From Bacillota bacterium (GTDB taxonomy: Bacteria > Bacillota > Sulfobacillia > JAJZYS01 > JAJYTV01), in the NCBI GenBank assembly GCA_021799275.1, contig JAJZAT010000009.1, positions 33,240 to 97,239 on the forward strand: 64,000 nt of DNA. The letters run 5' to 3'. This document shows, piece by piece, positions 35,489 to 43,748 of this stretch; position 1 is the first letter of the stretch; each line of letters begins with the position of its first letter. Below the pieces are notes generated by a model. It saw nothing but the letters and a program-made list of their open reading frames with translations, was not told the DNA's origin and searched no databases. The position numbers and the translations under genes were made by a program.

Positions 35489-36057
35489 CCTGACGGCAGA
35501 TAGGGGCGCATGATGTCGAGCAGCTGCTCGAGCGCCGACTCGAGGTGCCCGTCGTCGTTCGTCACGACGGCATCGCAGCGACCCTGCTGGGCGAACTCCA
35601 TCTCGACGCGCTCCATGCGGCGCTCGAGGTCCTCGCCTGGCGTGTCGCCGCGGGCCACGAGCCGGCGCCTGAGCTCGTCCGGCGACGACGGCCGGACGAA
35701 GATCGAAGTGCTGTCGTCGGGAAACGCCGCCTTGACCGAGATGCCACCCAGCACGTCGATGGACGTGATGCCGAGGACGCCGCTCTCGATGGCCTCCGCG
35801 AAGCGCTGGCGCGAGGTGCCGTAGCGGTTGCCGTGCACCCATTGCCACTCAAGGAGGTCTCCGCGCTCGATCAGGTCGTCGAACTCCTTCTGGCTGGCGA
35901 AGAAGTACTCGCGCCCGTGCTCTTCGCCGGGGCGCGGCTTGCGGGTCGTGGTGGTCGGGATGAAGCGCACGGTCGGATGGACCTTGCGCACCTCCTGGAT
36001 CAGGGTGGTCTTGCCGCTGCCGCTGGGTCCGATGAGCAGGAAGAGATGACCGCGCAT
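35485..36057 (-). CDS. gmk: Guanylate kinase
   Basis: A 190-residue P-loop kinase converting GMP to GDP. It has IGPSGSGKTTL (Walker A), TTTTRKPRPGEEHGREYFF (GMP-binding lid) and SPDELRRRLVARGDTPGEDLERRM. GCAAGGAG lies 6 nt before the ATG. The end overlaps trpS by 4 nt in convergent orientation. It is not next to rpoZ or priA as in many Bacillota. The enzyme uses the product of the purine pathway after IMP dehydrogenase and GMP synthase, neither of which is here. Confidence 0.94.
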   Translation of the reverse strand: MRGHLFLLIGPSGSGKTTLIQEVRKVHPTVRFIPTTTTRKPRPGEEHGREYFFASQKEFDDLIERGDLLEWQWVHGNRYGTSRQRFAEAIESGVLGITSIDVLGGISVKAAFPDDSTSIFVRPSSPDELRRRLVARGDTPGEDLERRMERVEMEFAQQGRCDAVVTNDDGHLESALEQLLDIMRPYLPSG

Positions 36058-36316
36058 GCCATGCTCCTTGCAGAGCGGCGCTTGGCGCCGCCCAGAGGTC
36101 TTTCACCCAGACTGCCAAGTGACCGGGAAGGTGTCAAGCCACGGCCGGGATCGTTGCCTCAGAAAAGAAAGGTACCCAGGTAACGCGGCGGCGACCCGGC
36201 CCCGCGAGGACACCGATCCTGCGCAGGACTCCCTTGGACGGCTGAACCAATGGTACCCGGGCCCCGGCTGAGTGGCGGCAAAGAGGACCAGTTCGGATCG
36301 CGGGGGAGGTCGGTGC

Positions 36317-36907
36317 ATGTCTGGGGAGGTCGGGCCGCCAGCAAAGTTGCCGGGTCGGCGGCTGCTTCTTGTCCGCCACGCGACACCGCAGATCGAGGCA
36401 GGTGTCCCGGCGGAGCGCTGGCACCTATCGTCGCGGGGACGCCAGGAGGCGCAGTCGCTGGCGATGGACCTGCGGCTCCAACTGCCGCGCATCTGGAGCA
36501 GTCCCGAGCCCAAGGCACGGGAGACCGCCACGTTCCTGGCGCTCACGTCGGGTGCGGAGGTGGCGGTGCACGATGGACTGCGGGAGGTTGAATTTCGACA
36601 GGGCCTGCTGCCCGAGGCTGAGTTCCGGCGTCGTGTCGCGAACTACCTCGATGGGGACACCGACCCCGACTTCGAGCCCTACGACGTGGCAAGGCAGCGC
36701 ATCTTGCGCTGCCTTGCAGAAGTCGCCGGCGTGGAAGACGGGGACATCGCGGTCGTCTCGCATGGCCGGATCCTGACGGTGCTCGCGAGCGCCTTGCTCG
36801 GCCGCCGTCTGGGCGGGCGGCTCTGGTCCAGCATCGGCATGCCGGACCATGCCTGGTTCGATCTTGACCAAGGTGTGGCCCTTGGAGGATTCGCGGCAGG
36901 CCTTTGA
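36317..36907 (+). CDS. Histidine phosphatase family protein
   Basis: A 196-residue phosphatase of the phosphoglycerate-mutase superfamily. LLLVRHATPQ contains the phosphorylated His, SSPEPKARETA the conserved Arg region, DGLREVEFRQG the acid Glu, and VVSHGRILTVLASALLG the second catalytic His. GGAGGT sits 6 nt before the ATG at 36317; the track start at 36272 adds an unlikely tail. Substrates in this family range from phosphosugars to alpha-ribazole phosphate and cannot be told apart here. It is convergent with hslO. Confidence 0.85.
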   Translation: MSGEVGPPAKLPGRRLLLVRHATPQIEAGVPAERWHLSSRGRQEAQSLAMDLRLQLPRIWSSPEPKARETATFLALTSGAEVAVHDGLREVEFRQGLLPEAEFRRRVANYLDGDTDPDFEPYDVARQRILRCLAEVAGVEDGDIAVVSHGRILTVLASALLGRRLGGRLWSSIGMPDHAWFDLDQGVALGGFAAGL

Positions 36908-36975
36908 CCGTCGCCCCAATCGCGTTGGCCGCGTTACGAGAGCACGCGTGGCCAACCTCGGCCTCCGCAAATACG

Positions 36976-37008
36976 GCTCGAGGCAGCGCACCCCGCGCTG
37001 CCTCGAGC
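36976..37008. terminator. Bidirectional stem-loop between the phosphatase gene and hslO
   Basis: GCTCGAGGCAGCGC and GCGCTGCCTCGAGC form a perfect 14-bp stem with a 5-nt loop midway between two convergent genes. The tails are short (GGCTTTGG on +, CGTATTTG on -), so termination may need extra factors, but position and stem strength favour a shared terminator. Confidence 0.7.
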
Positions 37009-37118
37009 GGCTTTGGACCGAAATCGCGACCCCCAGGCTGCGATCGGCAGGCTGGAGCGTGCCCGGGTCATTCTCCGCCGGGGCGCGCCTGCAAGGGCTA
37101 CGCGGTCCATCCCGCGAC

Positions 37119-38009
37119 TTACCGGGACCCGGGCGTGGCCGCGGCCCTGAGGCGCTCAAGCTGCGAGCGGTCGTAGCGGTACGTGCGGCCGCAGAAGTGG
37201 CATCTGAGTTCGGCCTCGCCGTCGTCGACCAGATCTTCGAGGGCCTTTGGCCCAAGCAGCAGAAGCGACCGGCTGGCCCTGGCCCGGCTGCATGTGCAGC
37301 GAAGGCGCAGCGGCTCGTTCTCCGCGATGTGCACATCGGCAAGGCCGGCCAGGATGTCCCGCAGCAGCTCGTCGGCGGAAACGGCCTGCTCGGCGCGTGA
37401 CGAGATCTGCCCGATGGCCGCCACGCGCGACTCGAGTGCCGGGGCGAATTCCTCGCCGCCGGGCAGCACCTGGAGCAGGAGCCCGCCAGCGGCCCTGACG
37501 CTGCCGGAGGCGCGCAACAGCACGCCGAGGGCGGCCGCGGACGGTACCTGCTCGGAGTTCAGCAGGTAGCTCGCGATGTCTTCTCCCACCTCGCCGCTGA
37601 CCAAGGGCGCCGTGGAGGTGTAAGGTTGGGCGTCGCCCATGCTGCGGCTGACCACGAGCACGCCCTTGCCGACGGCGCGCCCGACATCGAGCTTGCCGTT
37701 CGCTTTGATCGGCAGCGCGACCTGAGGATTCTGCACGTATCCGCGGACGCCACCCTCGGCGTCCGCGTCGGCGATGACCGCGCCGACGGGCCCGTCGCCG
37801 AGCAGGCGCAAGGTGAGGCGGTCTGGGGATTTGAGCATGGCCGTGGCCAGCAGGGTCGCGCCCATCATGCTGCGGCCGAGCGCCGCCGTCGCGACCGGGA
37901 ACGTGCCGTGGCGGCGCCGCGCGGATTCGACGAGCCTTGTACCGATGACCGCGATCGCCCTGATCTTGCCGGATTCGGCGGTGGCGCGCGCAAGGGTATC
38001 CTGCATCAT
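37119..38009 (-). CDS. hslO: Redox-regulated chaperone Hsp33
   Basis: A 296-residue holdase chaperone activated by oxidation. The N-terminal domain starts RATAESGKIRAIAVIGTRLVE. The C-terminal zinc site has CTC (LRCTCSR) and CHFC (LRCHFCGRTY), the four redox cysteines. GAGGAGG is 6 nt from the ATG pair. The last ~20 residues are longer than in some homologues. It is probably a single-gene transcript. Confidence 0.95.
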   Translation of the reverse strand: MMQDTLARATAESGKIRAIAVIGTRLVESARRRHGTFPVATAALGRSMMGATLLATAMLKSPDRLTLRLLGDGPVGAVIADADAEGGVRGYVQNPQVALPIKANGKLDVGRAVGKGVLVVSRSMGDAQPYTSTAPLVSGEVGEDIASYLLNSEQVPSAAALGVLLRASGSVRAAGGLLLQVLPGGEEFAPALESRVAAIGQISSRAEQAVSADELLRDILAGLADVHIAENEPLRLRCTCSRARASRSLLLLGPKALEDLVDDGEAELRCHFCGRTYRYDRSQLERLRAAATPGSR

Positions 38010-38285
38010 GGACGCCTCCTCACGGCCTGATCTCGATGCGCTCGGGGCGGACGATGCCTTCTATCCTAGCACGCCGGGATGAAGGCCCGCACTCTTTACG
38101 GCGCCCGGGGACAGCCACCATGATATGGACGGGGGAGACGGCGAGGTGGCACCGGCGGTAGGGCGGTCGCCGGACTATCGCGGAGGGAGGATGAGCGCCT
38201 GTCCCGGAACCCCGGCGCCCAGGCCGGGTGGGCAGGCCGAGCCATACATATCTACGGTGGTATCGGTTACCCGCTCCTCTATCTC

Positions 38286-38831
38286 GTGCTCCTGGTCGAG
38301 TCGCTGGGCATACCGTCGCCGAGCGAGGCTTCGCTTGTCTACGCGGGTGTTCTGGCGGGCGAGGGCAAGCTCTCCCTTCCTCTCGTCATCATCGTGGGCG
38401 CCTTGGGCTCGATCACCGGTGCGAACATCGCGTACTGGATCGCCATCCGAGGTGGCCGCAAGCTTATCGTGCGCTACGGCACGCGCATCGGCCTGACGGA
38501 CGCCCGCCTCGAGCAGGTGGAGGGCTTCTTCCGCAAGCGTGGCGACGCCGCGCTGCTCATCGGGCGGCTCCTCTCCGGCGTGCGGGCTCTGATCTCGTAT
38601 CCAGCCGGTCTCTTCGAGATGCCGTATCCGCGGTTTCTGATCTTCACCTCCATCGGCGCTCTCCTGTGGCCGCTCATCGCCGCGGGGGCCGGTTACCTCG
38701 TCGGACCGAAGTGGCCCGTGCTGATGTCCTGGCTGGGGGACGCCTGGCTCGCCATCATTGTCGCCATCGCCCTCGTGGTGGTGGGGTGGATCTTCTGGCG
38801 CCGCCGTGCCGGCAAATCTCAGGGGGTCTAG
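38286..38831 (+). CDS. DedA-family membrane protein
   Basis: A 181-residue membrane protein with the DedA/SNARE-associated pattern: LGIPSPSEASLVYAG, GALGSITGANIAYWIAIRGG, FFRKRGDAALLIGRLLSGVRALISYPAG (the conserved GRxxPxxRxxxxxxAG-like segment) and several helices. DedA proteins are linked to lipid scrambling and envelope homeostasis. The frame stays open 160 nt upstream and encodes a plausible N-terminus (AIHIYGGIGYPLLYLVLL), but no ATG, GTG or TTG lies there. GGAGG is 8 nt before an in-frame CTG at 38199. The true start may be that CTG, giving 210 residues. Confidence 0.85.
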   Translation: MLLVESLGIPSPSEASLVYAGVLAGEGKLSLPLVIIVGALGSITGANIAYWIAIRGGRKLIVRYGTRIGLTDARLEQVEGFFRKRGDAALLIGRLLSGVRALISYPAGLFEMPYPRFLIFTSIGALLWPLIAAGAGYLVGPKWPVLMSWLGDAWLAIIVAIALVVVGWIFWRRRAGKSQGV

Positions 38832-38903
38832 GGCGGCCATTCGCGGCCTTCCTTCGGCGCGTGCGTAGTGTTACGCTCCTACCGGGTATGTGCTTGGGTC
38901 GCC

Positions 38904-38969
38904 CAGGGCGGAGTACGCGGGTCGCCGGTGGCGACCCAGGGCGGAGTACGCGGGTCGCCGGTGGCGACC
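38904..38969 (+). repeat. 33-bp tandem duplication before lpdA
   Basis: Two identical 33-bp units (38904-38936 and 38937-38969) are followed by the first four bases of a third. Each unit contains GTCGCCGGTGGCGAC, a 6-bp inverted repeat. The block ends just before the lpdA ribosome site. Because the unit is divisible by three, it is also open in the lpdA frame, but the gene's start is downstream. Confidence 0.85.
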
Positions 38970-38984
38970 CAGGAGGGACGGAGT

Positions 38985-40403
38985 TTGGCGGACCAAAAGA
39001 TCGACGTACTTTTCCTCGGCGGAGGCACCGGCGGCTACGAGGCGGCGATTCGCGCCGCGCAGTCGGGCCTCAAGGCCGCCGTGGTGGAGAAGGACAAGGT
39101 GGGCGGCGTCTGCCTGCACAAGGGCTGCATCCCGTCGAAGGCCCTGCTGCGCACGGCGGAACTTATGGCCACCATGCGTGAGGCCTCGGATTTCGGTCTC
39201 GAGATCGACGCGCCGCGCCTGGACTTCGGTCAGGCGCAGTCGCGCAAGCAGAAGATTGTCGACCAGCTCTACAAGGGCGTTCAGGGGCTCCTTAAGCGCG
39301 CGAACGTCACCATCTACGAAGGCGTCGGCACGCTCATGCCACCCTCGATCTTCGCACCGGCGGGGTCTGTGTCGGTGGAGAAGTCGAACGGCGAGCGCGA
39401 GCTCCTGAACCCGGACTACATCGTCATCGCCACTGGCTCTTCCGCAAGGGAACTGCCGGGTCTCGCGTTCGACGGCGAGCGCGTGATCTCGAGCGACCAC
39501 GCCTTGCAGCTCCAGGAGATCCCGAAGTCCACGATCATCGTCGGGGCAGGCGCAATCGGCTGCGAGTGGGCGTCGCTCTTCTCGGACCTCGGCGGCGAAG
39601 TGCACCTCGTCGAGGCGCTGCCGCGGATCCTGCCGCTCGAGGACAAGGACATGTCCGATCAGCTGCAGCGGGTCTTCACGCGCCGCGGCATCGCCTGCTA
39701 CCCGGGCCACGCGGTGGATGTCGGCAGCTACAAGGCGACGGAGGACGGCGTCGAGATTACCATCGAGGGCCCTTCGGGCAAGAAGACCCTCACCGCGCAG
39801 AAGATTCTCGTCGCGATCGGCCGGAGGCCCAACAGCGACGGCCTCGGCCTCGAGAACTTCGACAAGGTCAAGCTTGACCGCGGCTACATCCAGGTCGACG
39901 CCGAGATGCGCACGGGCGACTCCCGCATCTTCGCGATCGGCGACGTCATCGGCAGGCTTCAGCTTGCGCACGTCGCGGTGCACGAGGGACTCATCGCCGT
40001 GAACGCCATCCTGGGCCAGAAGGGCGAGACGATCGATTACGTGAAGGTGCCGCGCTGCACCTACAGCCGGCCGGAGGTCGCGTCGGTGGGCCTCGACGAG
40101 CAGGCGGCCCGCGACCAGGGCTATGAGGTCAAGGTGGGCAAGTACTTCTTCAAGGCGAACGGCAAGGCCCTCATCTACGGCGAGGACCAGGGCCTTTGCA
40201 AGGTCGTGGCGGACGCGAAGACGGGCGACTTCCTTGGCCTGCACATCATCGGGCCGCACGCCACGGATCTCGTGGCCGAAGGCAGCCTGGCCCTGGCCTT
40301 CGACGGTTCCCTCTACGATCTGCAGGAAGTCGTGCACGCCCACCCGACGCTCTATGAGATCATCAACGACGCGGCCTTGGCCGCGGACGGCAAGATGGCC
40401 TGA
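38985..40403 (+). CDS. lpdA: Dihydrolipoyl dehydrogenase
   Basis: A 472-residue flavin disulfide reductase. GGVCLHKGCIPSKALL carries the redox cysteine pair, IIVGAGAIGCEWASLF is the NAD-binding motif, RIFAIGDVIG binds FAD, and HAHPTLYE holds the C-terminal catalytic His-Glu pair. The TTG at 38985, 7 nt after AGGAGGG, is the best start; the track start adds two copies of a repeat-encoded 11-mer. No genes for the 2-oxoacid dehydrogenase E1 and E2 subunits or for glycine cleavage are adjacent, so its partner complex lies elsewhere. Confidence 0.94.
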   Translation: MADQKIDVLFLGGGTGGYEAAIRAAQSGLKAAVVEKDKVGGVCLHKGCIPSKALLRTAELMATMREASDFGLEIDAPRLDFGQAQSRKQKIVDQLYKGVQGLLKRANVTIYEGVGTLMPPSIFAPAGSVSVEKSNGERELLNPDYIVIATGSSARELPGLAFDGERVISSDHALQLQEIPKSTIIVGAGAIGCEWASLFSDLGGEVHLVEALPRILPLEDKDMSDQLQRVFTRRGIACYPGHAVDVGSYKATEDGVEITIEGPSGKKTLTAQKILVAIGRRPNSDGLGLENFDKVKLDRGYIQVDAEMRTGDSRIFAIGDVIGRLQLAHVAVHEGLIAVNAILGQKGETIDYVKVPRCTYSRPEVASVGLDEQAARDQGYEVKVGKYFFKANGKALIYGEDQGLCKVVADAKTGDFLGLHIIGPHATDLVAEGSLALAFDGSLYDLQEVVHAHPTLYEIINDAALAADGKMA

Positions 40404-40413
40404 ACCGCCCGGA

Positions 40414-40441
40414 GCCCCCGCACGCGCGGGGGCCCTTTTTC
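40414..40441 (+). terminator. Intrinsic terminator of lpdA
   Basis: GCCCCCGC and GCGGGGGC form an 8-bp GC stem with a 4-nt loop, followed by CCTTTTTCT. It lies 11 nt after the lpdA stop and just before the ribosome site of the next gene. Confidence 0.9.
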
Positions 40442-40456
40442 TAGGGGGGGAGCTTC

Positions 40457-41836
40457 GTGGATGTCCGGCTGGAGGGCGGCTTTGCCGCTCTGGCGGACGG
40501 AGGGGAGAGCCTGGCCGCCGACGGCGGCACGCTCGAAGAACTTCTGACGTCGGTCGCCGAGCGTGCGCCGCGGTTGGGGCGACGGCTCTTCACCGCACAG
40601 GGGCTGCTCGCGGGCGAGGTCGACGTGCGCGTGAATGGCGTCGACGCCCGCCTGCTCGGGGGGCTCCGGGCCGTGCTGCGCCCCGAAGACCGCGTCAGCA
40701 TTGGCCCCTATCCACTGAAGGCCATGACGCCGCGCGAGGCCGAACGCTACGCGAGGCAGATGATCCTCGCCGAGATCGGCGCCGCCGGCCAGGCAAGGCT
40801 GGCGGCCGCCCGTGTCGCGGTGATCGGCGCGGGGGGGCTTGGCGCGCCGGCGGCCACCTACCTGGCGGCGGCAGGCGTCGGGCACATCGTGATCATCGAC
40901 GGCGATCGCGTCGAGCGGTCAAACCTGCATCGCCAGCCCGTGCATCACGACGCCGATGTCGGCCGGCCGAAGGCGGAAAGCGCCGCCGATACCCTGCGGG
41001 CCTTGAACCCGGATGTCGCGGTCACGGCGGTGAGCGAGTTCCTCACGGCCGGGAACGCCCTGCGGATCCTGGGCGACTGCGATGTCGTCGTCAACGGCTC
41101 CGACAACTTTCCGACGAGGTATCTCGTAAACGACGCCTGCGTCCTGCTCGGGCGGCCGCTCGTCGACGCGTCGATCCTGCGCTTCGAAGGGCGCCTCGCC
41201 GTCTACCTGCCGCGCATGGGCTGCTACCGCTGCCTCTTCCCCGAGCCACCCCCGCCCGGCAGCGTGCCGAGCTGCGCGGAGGCCGGCGTGATCGGCGCTC
41301 TGGGCGGTCAGATGGGGTCGCTGCAGGCGCTCGAGACGGTCAAACTGATCACCGGCGCGGGGGAGAGCCTAGGCGGCCACATGCTGGTCTACGACGCGCT
41401 CACGGGTGAGCAGCACCGCTTCGCCCTTACGGCCGACCCGCACTGTGCCGTCTGCGGCGATCCTCCGCGACAGACGTCGCTCGTGGACTACGAGGCGTTC
41501 TGCGGCGTGCTCGCGCCGCATGCGGCGCAGGAGGGGCTCGGCATCGCGGTCCCCGACGCGCTCGCGCTGCGCTCGGATGCGAACGTGCAGTGGCTGGACG
41601 TCCGGTCGGCAGGGGCGATCGACCGCCCGACCATTCCCGGCGCCATGCGCGTGCCACTTGAGGAACTGGGGCAGGGGGAGATACTTGATAGGGGCAGGCC
41701 CGTCGTCGTCTTCTGCGAGATCGGCCGGCGCTCCATGCTGGCGGCAGAGCGCCTAGGCCGCGACGGCATCGCCGCGCGCAGCCTCGAAGGTGGCATCGTC
41801 GCCTGGACCGCGGCCGGCCTCGAGCTCACCCCTTGA
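40457..41836 (+). CDS. MoaD-like / ThiF (E1-like) / rhodanese fusion protein
   Basis: A 459-residue three-domain protein. Residues 1-90 look like a MoaD/ThiS ubiquitin-fold carrier (LLAGEVDVRVNGVDARLLGG...DRVSIGPY) but lack the C-terminal Gly-Gly. Residues 90-340 are a ThiF/MoeB adenylating domain: RYARQMILAEIGAAGQARL, VIGAGGLGAPAATYLAAAGVG, GSDNFPTRYLVND, and zinc cysteines CYRC and CAVC. Residues 350-459 are a rhodanese (VVVFCEIGRRS, active Cys in FCEIGRR). The GTG start follows GGGGGGAG. Such proteins activate sulfur carriers for cofactor or cysteine synthesis. The next gene encodes a JAMM peptidase, overlapping by 1 nt. Confidence 0.88.
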   Translation: MDVRLEGGFAALADGGESLAADGGTLEELLTSVAERAPRLGRRLFTAQGLLAGEVDVRVNGVDARLLGGLRAVLRPEDRVSIGPYPLKAMTPREAERYARQMILAEIGAAGQARLAAARVAVIGAGGLGAPAATYLAAAGVGHIVIIDGDRVERSNLHRQPVHHDADVGRPKAESAADTLRALNPDVAVTAVSEFLTAGNALRILGDCDVVVNGSDNFPTRYLVNDACVLLGRPLVDASILRFEGRLAVYLPRMGCYRCLFPEPPPPGSVPSCAEAGVIGALGGQMGSLQALETVKLITGAGESLGGHMLVYDALTGEQHRFALTADPHCAVCGDPPRQTSLVDYEAFCGVLAPHAAQEGLGIAVPDALALRSDANVQWLDVRSAGAIDRPTIPGAMRVPLEELGQGEILDRGRPVVVFCEIGRRSMLAAERLGRDGIAARSLEGGIVAWTAAGLELTP

Positions 41837-42246
41837 TGCGGCTCAGGGCGGACCTGCGCCGTGACCTCCTGCAGGCGGCCAGGCGGGCCATGCCGCTTGA
41901 GGCCTGCGGGCTCGTGGGCGGCGCGGGCGTTGAGCTCCTGCGCTTCGTGCCGTGCCGCAACGCGGCACAGAGCGCCCGCAGGTACTCGATCAGCCCCGAG
42001 GACGTGCTTGCGGCCCTGCGAGAGTTCGAACGCCAGGGCATCGAGCTGCGGGCGATCTTCCACTCCCACCCCGCGGGAGACGCGCGGCCCTCGGCGACGG
42101 ACATCCGCGAAGCCATGTACCCGGGAGTGGCGCACCTGATTGTCGGCGGGCCGCCCGATCTTGAGCTGCGGGCTTTCTGGATCGAGGCGGGGCTGGCGCG
42201 CGAGGAACGCCTGGAGATCACGGACGGGCGCCACGAGATGGAGTAA
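41836..42246 (+). CDS. JAMM/MPN metallopeptidase (M67 family)
   Basis: A 136-residue Mov34/JAB-type zinc peptidase. PLEACGLVGG supplies the catalytic Glu and IFHSHPAGDARPSATD the HxHP...SxxD zinc site, so the enzyme should be active. In bacteria such enzymes trim C-terminal residues from ubiquitin-like sulfur carriers (QbsD, Mec+). The overlap of its ATG with the stop of the ThiF fusion gene indicates joint function. A TTG at 41833 is an alternative start. Confidence 0.9.
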   Translation: MRLRADLRRDLLQAARRAMPLEACGLVGGAGVELLRFVPCRNAAQSARRYSISPEDVLAALREFERQGIELRAIFHSHPAGDARPSATDIREAMYPGVAHLIVGGPPDLELRAFWIEAGLAREERLEITDGRHEME

Positions 42247-42283
42247 GGGAGCGATCCGCCCCTATCGGGATGGATCGCTCCCT
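42246..42283. terminator. Bidirectional stem-loop between convergent genes
   Basis: AGGGAGCGATCC and GGATCGCTCCCT form a perfect 12-bp stem with a 14-nt loop, starting at the last base of the JAMM peptidase stop codon and ending 20 nt before the DUF71 stop on the other strand. T tails are short. Confidence 0.75.
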
Positions 42284-42302
42284 GCGTCTCGAGTGGGAAG
42301 CG

Positions 42303-42980
42303 TCAGTTGAGCGGCAGGAGGTCCTGGAAGTAGAAGCCGTCCCGCTCCAGGGATTCGCCACGCTCCACCGCGATGGGACTCTTGAAGATCGGGCCCGCAT
42401 GCACGAAGGTGTGGAACTCGCCATTCTCCCCGCAGGGGTCGACGCCCGGCGGCAGATCGGCGAGGAAGTCGAGGTCGTAGTCGCGGCCGACGAACGAGGA
42501 GTCCAGCTTCTTCGGGTCGACGGTCACGACGATCGCCTTGAACCCCTGTTGGATGAAGCGTTCGGCGAGCTGCTTCGTATCGAGGCCCCAGAGCGGGAAC
42601 ACCGCCTTGAGGTCCGCGCGTCCCAGCTGCCGCTCGCGGTAGTCGCGGACGTCCTGCAGGTAGAGATCGCCGAAGGCGTAGCGCTCGACGCCTTCCTGCC
42701 TCAGGGCATCGGTCTCCTGGGCGAAGAGACTCTCGTATGTCTCGTTCGAGCAGACATGCGGGATCCGCACCACCCGCAGCGGCAGGCCCGCCGCCTCGGC
42801 CTGCCGGTGCAAGAGGGCCTCCCGCACGCCATGCATGCTGATACGGGCCTGAGGGTCGGTGACGGTCGTGAGCAAGGCGTGGATGGGCGCGTCATACTGC
42901 TTCAGGGTCGCAAGGGCGATGGCGCTGTCCTTGCCGCCGCTCCAGGAAAGGACGATCTTATCGGCTTCAGCCATGGCCAT
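42303..42980 (-). CDS. PP-loop ATP-dependent ligase-like protein (DUF71/Dph6 family)
   Basis: A 225-residue adenine-nucleotide alpha hydrolase. LSWSGGKDSAIAL is the PP-loop. MHGVREALLHRQAEAAGLPL, FGDLYLQDVRDYRE and GVDPCGENGEFHTFV are the family's conserved blocks. Eukaryotic and archaeal relatives amidate diphthine on EF2; bacteria lack diphthamide, so the bacterial role is different and unknown. GGGAGAGA lies 5 nt before the ATG. It is convergent with the sulfur-carrier pair. Confidence 0.9.
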   Translation of the reverse strand: MAMAEADKIVLSWSGGKDSAIALATLKQYDAPIHALLTTVTDPQARISMHGVREALLHRQAEAAGLPLRVVRIPHVCSNETYESLFAQETDALRQEGVERYAFGDLYLQDVRDYRERQLGRADLKAVFPLWGLDTKQLAERFIQQGFKAIVVTVDPKKLDSSFVGRDYDLDFLADLPPGVDPCGENGEFHTFVHAGPIFKSPIAVERGESLERDGFYFQDLLPLN

Positions 42981-43073
42981 GTGTTCTCTCCCATGCCGTC
43001 CAGTCTTTCATCCGCGGCAGTTCCCTGCCCAAGGCATCCGCAAGGGATTCGCCGGCTCGGCACCTCGGCCCTG

Positions 43074-43748
43074 TCAGCTGTTCGCGAGGATGCCCGCCAT
43101 GGCGTTCGCGAGCTTCTCGATGCGCCTCAGGTGCTGGCGCAGCCAGCGCAGGCGGTTCTTCGTCCTGGCGCTGCCCTCGTCGTCCCGCCCCGCCATGATC
43201 GCCGCGTAGGCCATGGAGTATGCGCGCTTGCCGTCCTGGTAGCGCGCCCTGAGCTGCGCGATCGTGGCCTCGGCATCCGCTGGACGGCGCAGCAGCGCTT
43301 CCATGGCTTCGGGCAACAGGCTGCAGGCACCGTGCAGGGCGTCGAGGACCTCGCCGAAGCGCCTGTCGGCGTAGCTGCTTTCGCCCACGCCGGCGGCCTC
43401 GAGCGCCAGGTCCTCCGTGACCATATCCTCGAACTGGTCCAGAAGATCGTCGAGCGCGTTGCCGAGGTAGTTGATGTCGGAGCCGCCGAGCGGCGTCACG
43501 AGGGCTTCGCGCAAGGCGCGCTGGATGTCCGAGAGGATGCTGTCGCCCCGCTCCTCCAGGGCACCGATGGCCTGGGCGAGCTCCTGGGACGGCTGCTGGA
43601 GGTAGCGGAAAAGCAGATCCATCGCCTGCTCGGCGAGGTGGGCCTGCTCGAGCAGGAGGTTCTGAAATACCTGGTCGCGCGGGCCGAGGATCTCGCGCAG
43701 GCTCGACAGCGCCCGGCTCAGACGTGAGGAAGCAGGATGGCGGTCCAA
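43074..43748 (-). CDS. DUF47 family PhoU-like phosphate transport regulator
   Basis: About 224 residues of long helices: QNLLLEQAHLAEQAMDLLF, ALEERGDSILSDIQRALREALVTPL and NALDDLLDQFEDMVTEDLAL, the DUF47 pattern. DUF47 proteins are soluble partners of PiT transporters. The track frame extends through the whole PiT gene. I chose the TTG at 43748 because AGGAGGTG lies 7 nt upstream, inside the PiT coding end. The genes overlap by 31 nt, so translation is coupled. Confidence 0.85.
   Translation of the reverse strand: MDRHPASSRLSRALSSLREILGPRDQVFQNLLLEQAHLAEQAMDLLFRYLQQPSQELAQAIGALEERGDSILSDIQRALREALVTPLGGSDINYLGNALDDLLDQFEDMVTEDLALEAAGVGESSYADRRFGEVLDALHGACSLLPEAMEALLRRPADAEATIAQLRARYQDGKRAYSMAYAAIMAGRDDEGSARTKNRLRWLRQHLRRIEKLANAMAGILANS

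Noticed and set aside
36849-37400. 183-codon plus-strand ORF after the phosphatase gene
   Set aside because: Overlaps the terminator stem and hslO antisense; composition is that of a shadow frame.
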